Source of the DNA: Phaeodactylibacter xiamenensis
GTDB taxonomy: Bacteria > Bacteroidota > Bacteroidia > Chitinophagales > Saprospiraceae
NCBI RefSeq assembly: GCF_000759025.1
Contig: NZ_JPOS01000029.1
Span: forward strand, 1-64,000
Reading direction: 5' to 3'
Length of the DNA: 64,000 nucleotides
Shown in pieces: positions 59,807 through 64,000 of this stretch (position 1 is the first letter of the stretch; each line of letters starts with the position of its first letter). The notes beneath the pieces were generated by a model, which was given only the letters and a program-made list of their open reading frames with translations, made no database searches and was not told the DNA's origin. The position numbers were made by a program, and so were the translations under genes.

Positions 59807-62206
59807 TCAAGGCTGTACCACCACCTTCTCTACCCGCATCCCTGTTGCCATCCGCGCCCGCAGGGTATAAAGCCCCGCCGGCAGCCCGCTCAAATCCAGC
59901 GTATGTTGCTCATGGAAGGGCCCCTGCGCGCGGCGTACAGCCTGTCCGGTGCTGTTCCAGACTTCCAGTTGTTCCACCTGCTGCCCGGGGAAGTTTACGT
60001 GCAATTGCCCGGTAGTGGGGTTGGGGAAAACCTGAAGCTGCTCTTGCGCTGGCACATCTTCTGTGTCCACAAAGACCCCGTTAAAGATCACGGGTACGGT
60101 CATGCCGCCAATGGGGATCAGGCTGCCATCTTCCCGCACTGCAACGATATCCCGAAAGCGCAGGTAGGAGGTATCTGAAGGGACTGGAATGTCGAAATAT
60201 TCCCGGACTTGCATCGTGAAGAGTTCGTAGGTGCCGGTGCCCTCAATTAAGGTGCCTGGTGCCATTTTATACCGGGCGAAGCCAATAAGTCCTTCCTCAT
60301 TGAGGGGCATCCTGGCGTATAGTTCTTCCGAACTGCCAGAAATAGTAGCAGGATGGATGGTCCCATCAAAGTATCGGGTATCAAATTCGATGGAAAAGGA
60401 CAATCCTTTGAGCTCCGAAACGTCAGCCAGAGAAATACGCGTAAGTACGATACTACCCGCATTTACACCGTTAAAACCATTTGGGAAAGCCGGGCCAACC
60501 TGTAATTCCGGGCCTTCCACGTAAGTCGGGCTTTCCACATAGTCGGGCCGCCGCAGATTGTAGTTGAGGTGGGTGACTTCCACATCAGCGGTGTCAATAC
60601 TGCCATTTCCATCGGTATCGGCATGTTTGACCAAATCGGTGGACCAGTCATCGGCTACTTTGGGGCCCCAGAACAAACCGCCATCGCGGGTAGGGCCCGT
60701 GGTTGTTGCGTTCAGCCCGATAGCGAGCAGGTCCTCCTGATTGGCAATACCATCGGCATTGGCATCCCCGGGCCAGACGCAGTCGTTGGTGCAAAGCGGC
60801 TGTTGCGGGCAGGCATCTTCAAAGCCATTGGCGTAAGCCTCGTGCAGGGCATCAAGTTCGCCGTACATAGCGGAGACGTTTTCGAGGAAGTCATTGCCGG
60901 GCACGCGGGTGTAGAGCCGGGCGGTGGCAACAGTTACCGATTCGTTTGGGCTTAAGCTGCCCAGTCGTACGCCACCTACGCCACGCCAGTCTCGACCCAT
61001 AAGCTGTTCTGAATACAAAGACCATCCCTCCGGATCGTTCGGGTCATCAGGGAACATAAAAGTGGTTTCTTCTGTAGAACTCATATAACCATTGCCTCCC
61101 ACAGTGATGGGTGTATCATCCAGCCATCTGCCATTCATATAATGGTAATAGCTTGTCGGCTGTCCGGGGTTGCTTGTACCAGGCGGACCATTACCGCCAG
61201 TGAAGAGTATATAGGATGACAGTGGGTGACTGAGGATAACCGAGGATTGCACGGGCGGATTTTCTCCAAAACTGTCTACGCCCTGCGGGCATGGGTTTTG
61301 GTCAATGGGATTGTCGTTGTACACAAAGAAAGCATTGTATTCGGGAGCGGAGCCGACATAATCATCGGTATAGCAACCCAGGTCAAAGTCAGTCCAAATG
61401 GCAAACCGTAAAGAGTCCAGCAATTCCACTCCGCGGTTGATGAGTTGGTACTGAACAAAAACCGTCCGGTCCAGGATGCTGCCTCCGCAACTGACGGCCC
61501 AGGAAGTCCGCTGTATCTCCATGTTTAGCGGATTTCCTAATGTCTGACCATGAACATCGCCAGCATCATTGAATACACTCCAAATCATTTGCTCAGGTGT
61601 CACCGCCACTTCTTCCAGGGCCGGATAGTCCCCCGCCATGGGGTCGTACAGCCCATCGCCATCGGTATCGGCAAAGGGGGCGAGACCGTGCTCGTCATTA
61701 GGCAGAGGGAAGCCAAACGCCTCCTCGAAGTAAGGGTTGCCCTTGCCTGGCCATTCCAGGATAGCGGGTTGGGGAGTGTCAACTGTACCGTTGTCGGCAA
61801 AGTCGGCAAGGTGAGCCTCAATTTCATACCTGCGCACACTCCAGGTGCGGTCCCAGTTGGCACAGGCATCGGCATCGATGGCGCCACCGCTAGGCAATGG
61901 GCCCGGAAAGTAATCGCTCTCTCCACTGGCTCTGCCATAGGTTTGAGCAGATACCTTCAGGTTGCCGGCGGGGTCAATACCGCCCAGCCACAGCCCTTCC
62001 GCAAAAATAGTACTGGGCATACCCGGAGTGCTTGTAATGCGAAATCTCGCATCGTTGCCATCCCAAAACAGGTCGCCACCCGTAGTGATCCGGGCCTGGA
62101 TTTCATTCCCAAACAAGTCGCTCATATTTTCAGGCGGCCCGCACTGTGCATTCAGGAGGTGGTGCAAGCCTAAGGCGGTAAGAAGTAGAAGTATCCGGGT
62201 CTGCAT
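59807..62206 (-). CDS. T9SS-exported multidomain protein, paralogue of its neighbour
   Basis: 799 residues from the ATG at 62206, which gives signal peptide MQTRILLLLTALGLHHLLNAQ; 47 upstream codons in frame look non-coding. Same layout as the gene at 57358: large N-terminal domain, dockerin-like calcium loops (WPGDANADGIANQEDLL and KHADTDGNGSIDTADV), cohesin-like region and sorting domain (LQVFPNPTTGQ). Proteins are clearly homologous but diverged except for the last 60 residues, which are almost identical down to the DNA. Likely the first gene of a two-gene operon. Confidence 0.88.
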   Translation of the reverse strand: MQTRILLLLTALGLHHLLNAQCGPPENMSDLFGNEIQARITTGGDLFWDGNDARFRITSTPGMPSTIFAEGLWLGGIDPAGNLKVSAQTYGRASGESDYFPGPLPSGGAIDADACANWDRTWSVRRYEIEAHLADFADNGTVDTPQPAILEWPGKGNPYFEEAFGFPLPNDEHGLAPFADTDGDGLYDPMAGDYPALEEVAVTPEQMIWSVFNDAGDVHGQTLGNPLNMEIQRTSWAVSCGGSILDRTVFVQYQLINRGVELLDSLRFAIWTDFDLGCYTDDYVGSAPEYNAFFVYNDNPIDQNPCPQGVDSFGENPPVQSSVILSHPLSSYILFTGGNGPPGTSNPGQPTSYYHYMNGRWLDDTPITVGGNGYMSSTEETTFMFPDDPNDPEGWSLYSEQLMGRDWRGVGGVRLGSLSPNESVTVATARLYTRVPGNDFLENVSAMYGELDALHEAYANGFEDACPQQPLCTNDCVWPGDANADGIANQEDLLAIGLNATTTGPTRDGGLFWGPKVADDWSTDLVKHADTDGNGSIDTADVEVTHLNYNLRRPDYVESPTYVEGPELQVGPAFPNGFNGVNAGSIVLTRISLADVSELKGLSFSIEFDTRYFDGTIHPATISGSSEELYARMPLNEEGLIGFARYKMAPGTLIEGTGTYELFTMQVREYFDIPVPSDTSYLRFRDIVAVREDGSLIPIGGMTVPVIFNGVFVDTEDVPAQEQLQVFPNPTTGQLHVNFPGQQVEQLEVWNSTGQAVRRAQGPFHEQHTLDLSGLPAGLYTLRARMATGMRVEKVVVQP
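59848..60027 (-). repeat. Sorting-domain DNA repeat, copy B
   Basis: Partner of the copy at 57396-57575; the identity begins at CCATCCGCGCCCG and ends at GGGGTTGGGGAA. Confidence 0.85.
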
Positions 62207-62423
62207 ACGCTGGTATTTTTGATGTGTATTCCAATATGGCCATTTTCCCTGGCGGCTGCCATCTGCAATGAGTGAGTGCTTCTCTGGAATGGCTGAATGA
62301 GTGCTTTCAGGGTGTAAGTTTACCTTGCCACCTGGTTGGATCAGCATTCAGCATCGGTACGAACTACGGGTTTTCCAACTGAAAGATACTGGTTTTTCGG
62401 ACAAACAGGCAATGTGGAGTTGT

Positions 62424-62442
62424 GAAGTCATATTTTGACTTC
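62424..62442. promoter_or_regulatory. Inverted repeat upstream of hisF
   Basis: GAAGTCA (62424-62430), five bases, TGACTTC (62436-62442), about 70 bases before the hisF start codon. A weak -7-like TACCTTCG lies at about 62483. Possible operator; nothing more can be said. Confidence 0.35.
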
Positions 62443-62509
62443 GTGCGTACAGTCCCTGAATGTGTGAGCAACGCAATTTTCCTACCTTCGCGAAAAGTAA
62501 CGTTTTCAA

Positions 62510-63265
62510 ATGCTAGCCAAACGCATCATACCTTGCCTGGATATCAAGGACGGGCGCACCGTAAAGGGTGTCAATTTTGTCAACCTGCGCGATGCAGGTG
62601 ACCCTGTGGAACTGGGCGCCCTCTACAGCGAACAGGGGGCCGACGAACTGGTCTTCCTGGATATCACCGCCACGCACGAAAAACGCAAAACCCTGGCGGC
62701 GCTGGCCCACGATATCGCCGAGCACCTGAGCATCCCCTTCACCATCGGCGGGGGCATCAAATCCGTTGAGGATGTGGACGTCCTCCTGGCCTCCGGGGCA
62801 GATAAGATTTCCATCAACTCGGCAGCAGTGCGTAACCCGCAGCTGATCGAAGACCTCGCGAAGCGCTTTGGGAGTCAGTTTGTGGTGGTAGCCGTGGATG
62901 CCAAGTCTATTGATGGCGACTGGTTTGTCCACCTCAACGGGGGACGGCTCGCTACCGAGGTGCGGCTGCTCGATTGGGTAAAGGAAGCCGAAGACCGGGG
63001 GGCGGGGGAAATCCTCTTCACCTCCATGAACCACGATGGCACTAAGAATGGCTTTGCCAATGGTATCACCGCCCGGGTATCCGAAACGGTTTCCATTCCG
63101 GTCATTGCTTCAGGCGGTGCCGGGAACATGGAGCACTTCTATGATGTTTTCACGGAAGGTAAGGCCGATGCCGGGCTGGCGGCTAGTATTTTCCACTTTC
63201 GTGAAATCGGCATCACCGACCTGAAGTCCTATCTTAGGGATAAGGGTGTGACGGTGCGGCTTTAA
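62510..63265 (+). CDS. hisF: Imidazole glycerol phosphate synthase cyclase subunit
   Basis: With HisH converts PRFAR and glutamine-derived ammonia to imidazole glycerol phosphate and AICAR in histidine synthesis. 251 residues, TIM barrel. Catalytic Asp11 ([10 protein letters not shown]) and Asp130 (VVVAVDAKS) are present, as are [15 protein letters not shown] and [11 protein letters not shown]. No other his gene is in the window, so it is not in a visible his operon. Confidence 0.96.
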   Translation: MLAKRIIPCLDIKDGRTVKGVNFVNLRDAGDPVELGALYSEQGADELVFLDITATHEKRKTLAALAHDIAEHLSIPFTIGGGIKSVEDVDVLLASGADKISINSAAVRNPQLIEDLAKRFGSQFVVVAVDAKSIDGDWFVHLNGGRLATEVRLLDWVKEAEDRGAGEILFTSMNHDGTKNGFANGITARVSETVSIPVIASGGAGNMEHFYDVFTEGKADAGLAASIFHFREIGITDLKSYLRDKGVTVRL

Positions 63266-63297
63266 AACCCGAATAACCTGTTGCCTTCGAAGATAAA

Positions 63298-64000
63298 ATG
63301 GGATTCGCAATGAAATACAGATGGGACCAGGGGCGGTTATTATACTTCCAATATAATGTCCTTAGGGATATAGCTTCGGTTTTTGATAGTTTGGAAGGTA
63401 TAAGCCCCAATCAAGACGATAATCTTTTCAGAAGAGCTCTTGAAAATACTACGGGAATGCCATTTTCCCCAAGTTCGTATAAAGTTTGGCGTAATTATAA
63501 GAGAGTTTTTGAGTGCTCAATGCTTGGAACTACCATTGGTGGTAACCTTTTTGTTTCTAACGTAGCAAAATCAATTATTAACAGTGATTTTGATGTTGAT
63601 TCATATTTGGCAGAAGTAATAAGGCGATTTAGGTATCCGTTTCCTGCGTTTACCGAAACGTATAAAATAGACCGTCCGGTTTATCCATTCTGCGCCTTTA
63701 TTAAGTTTATGATCAGTCAGAGATTAAACTTGGATCAAAATGGATTCGAGCTTAAAGACTTTTTTCAATTTGTTATTGGGAATAATCTTAGAGGAACAGA
63801 GAACTTAAGTGAATATGCCAAATTAACAAGAACCAACCGAAGCCCAATAGGTGATGAAAAAAGACAGGTCCGCGAGATGCTAATGTTCTTGGGGCAAATG
63901 AGCATTTTTAAAATTATCAACCGCAAAATCTACTTAGATTTTACAGCGGAGGACTTGGGGCTAAACAATAATTTCATTGACCTTGCTAGTCCAATAGTAA
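63298..64000 (+). CDS. Possible restriction-type endonuclease, N-terminal part (3' partial)
   Basis: Open from ATG 63298 to the window edge, 234 codons with no stop; a second ATG at 63310 (MKYRWDQGRLLYFQYNVLRD) may be the true start. Recognisable stretches are MPFSPSSYKVWRNYKRVFEC, FRYPFPAF and a later RQVREMLMFLGQMSIFK. From memory these resemble the N-terminal part of HNH-type restriction endonucleases of Bacteroidota, whose catalytic HNH lies further C-terminal, outside this window; that is tentative. Base composition changes sharply: 63721-63780 has 18 G+C of 60, against 39 of 60 in hisF at 62701-62760. Starts 33 bases after hisF, likely the edge of transferred DNA. Confidence 0.75.
   Translation, partial: MGFAMKYRWDQGRLLYFQYNVLRDIASVFDSLEGISPNQDDNLFRRALENTTGMPFSPSSYKVWRNYKRVFECSMLGTTIGGNLFVSNVAKSIINSDFDVDSYLAEVIRRFRYPFPAFTETYKIDRPVYPFCAFIKFMISQRLNLDQNGFELKDFFQFVIGNNLRGTENLSEYAKLTRTNRSPIGDEKRQVREMLMFLGQMSIFKIINRKIYLDFTAEDLGLNNNFIDLASPIV

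Overview
The window comes from a member of the Bacteroidota, most likely a marine gliding or filamentous saprospirian (Lewinella/Phaeodactylibacter-like); this placement is inference. Supporting signs are several secreted proteins ending in a type IX secretion (T9SS) type A sorting domain, many SPII lipoproteins, promoters of the Bacteroidota form TTG-N19/20-TAnnTTTG, a one-subunit cytochrome b558 succinate dehydrogenase anchor, and house-keeping genes with Bacteroidota-like sequences. No rRNA, tRNA or CRISPR array was seen.

Layout. 1-11124: 3' part of a giant secreted adhesin-like gene with almost identical 384-bp DUF11 repeats, fourteen Cys/Asp-rich repeats and a T9SS tail. 11.2-21.2 kb: malic enzyme, a T9SS-exported peptidoglycan amidase, two exported proteins of unknown role, aroQ-recQ, and kdsD with an overlapping lipoprotein gene. 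21.2-25.3 kb: a repeat-rich accessory patch with two Rpn/PD-(D/E)XK transposase-like genes (one broken by a palindromic element), a lipoprotein gene with an in-frame stop, dispersed palindromes and a long, strongly structured non-coding stretch. 25.5-36.7 kb: CoA-transferase, thioesterase, an ECF sigma factor with a barrel-protein partner, an aldo/keto reductase, the phenylacetyl-CoA epoxidase genes paaABC behind a perfect palindromic operator, suhB-like, hpt, an M28 peptidase and a candidate small RNA with its own promoter and terminator. 36-51.7 kb: truA, an exported barrel protein, a thioredoxin/TPR chaperone, a lipid kinase, a PpiD-like foldase, rnr, sdhCAB and two very small membrane-protein genes. 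51.7-57.3 kb: an AT-rich accessory patch in which one IS truncates a T9SS gene and an ISL3-family IS splits a lipoprotein gene with a perfect 8-bp target duplication. 57.4-62.2 kb: two tandem T9SS paralogues sharing a nearly identical sorting-domain DNA segment. 62.5 kb to the end: hisF, then an AT-rich, foreign-looking gene that runs off the window and may be the first gene of a restriction/defence locus.

How genes work together: paaA-paaB-paaC are one operon for ring epoxidation of phenylacetyl-CoA, and the PaaI-like thioesterase 3.4 kb away could serve the same route. sdhCAB is a complete respiratory complex II operon. The five T9SS clients depend on a secretion machine encoded elsewhere. 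The best candidates for undescribed biology are the structured RNA region at 22.73-23.26 kb, the orphan small RNA at 35.95-36.07 kb, and the nuclease-like gene at the right edge.
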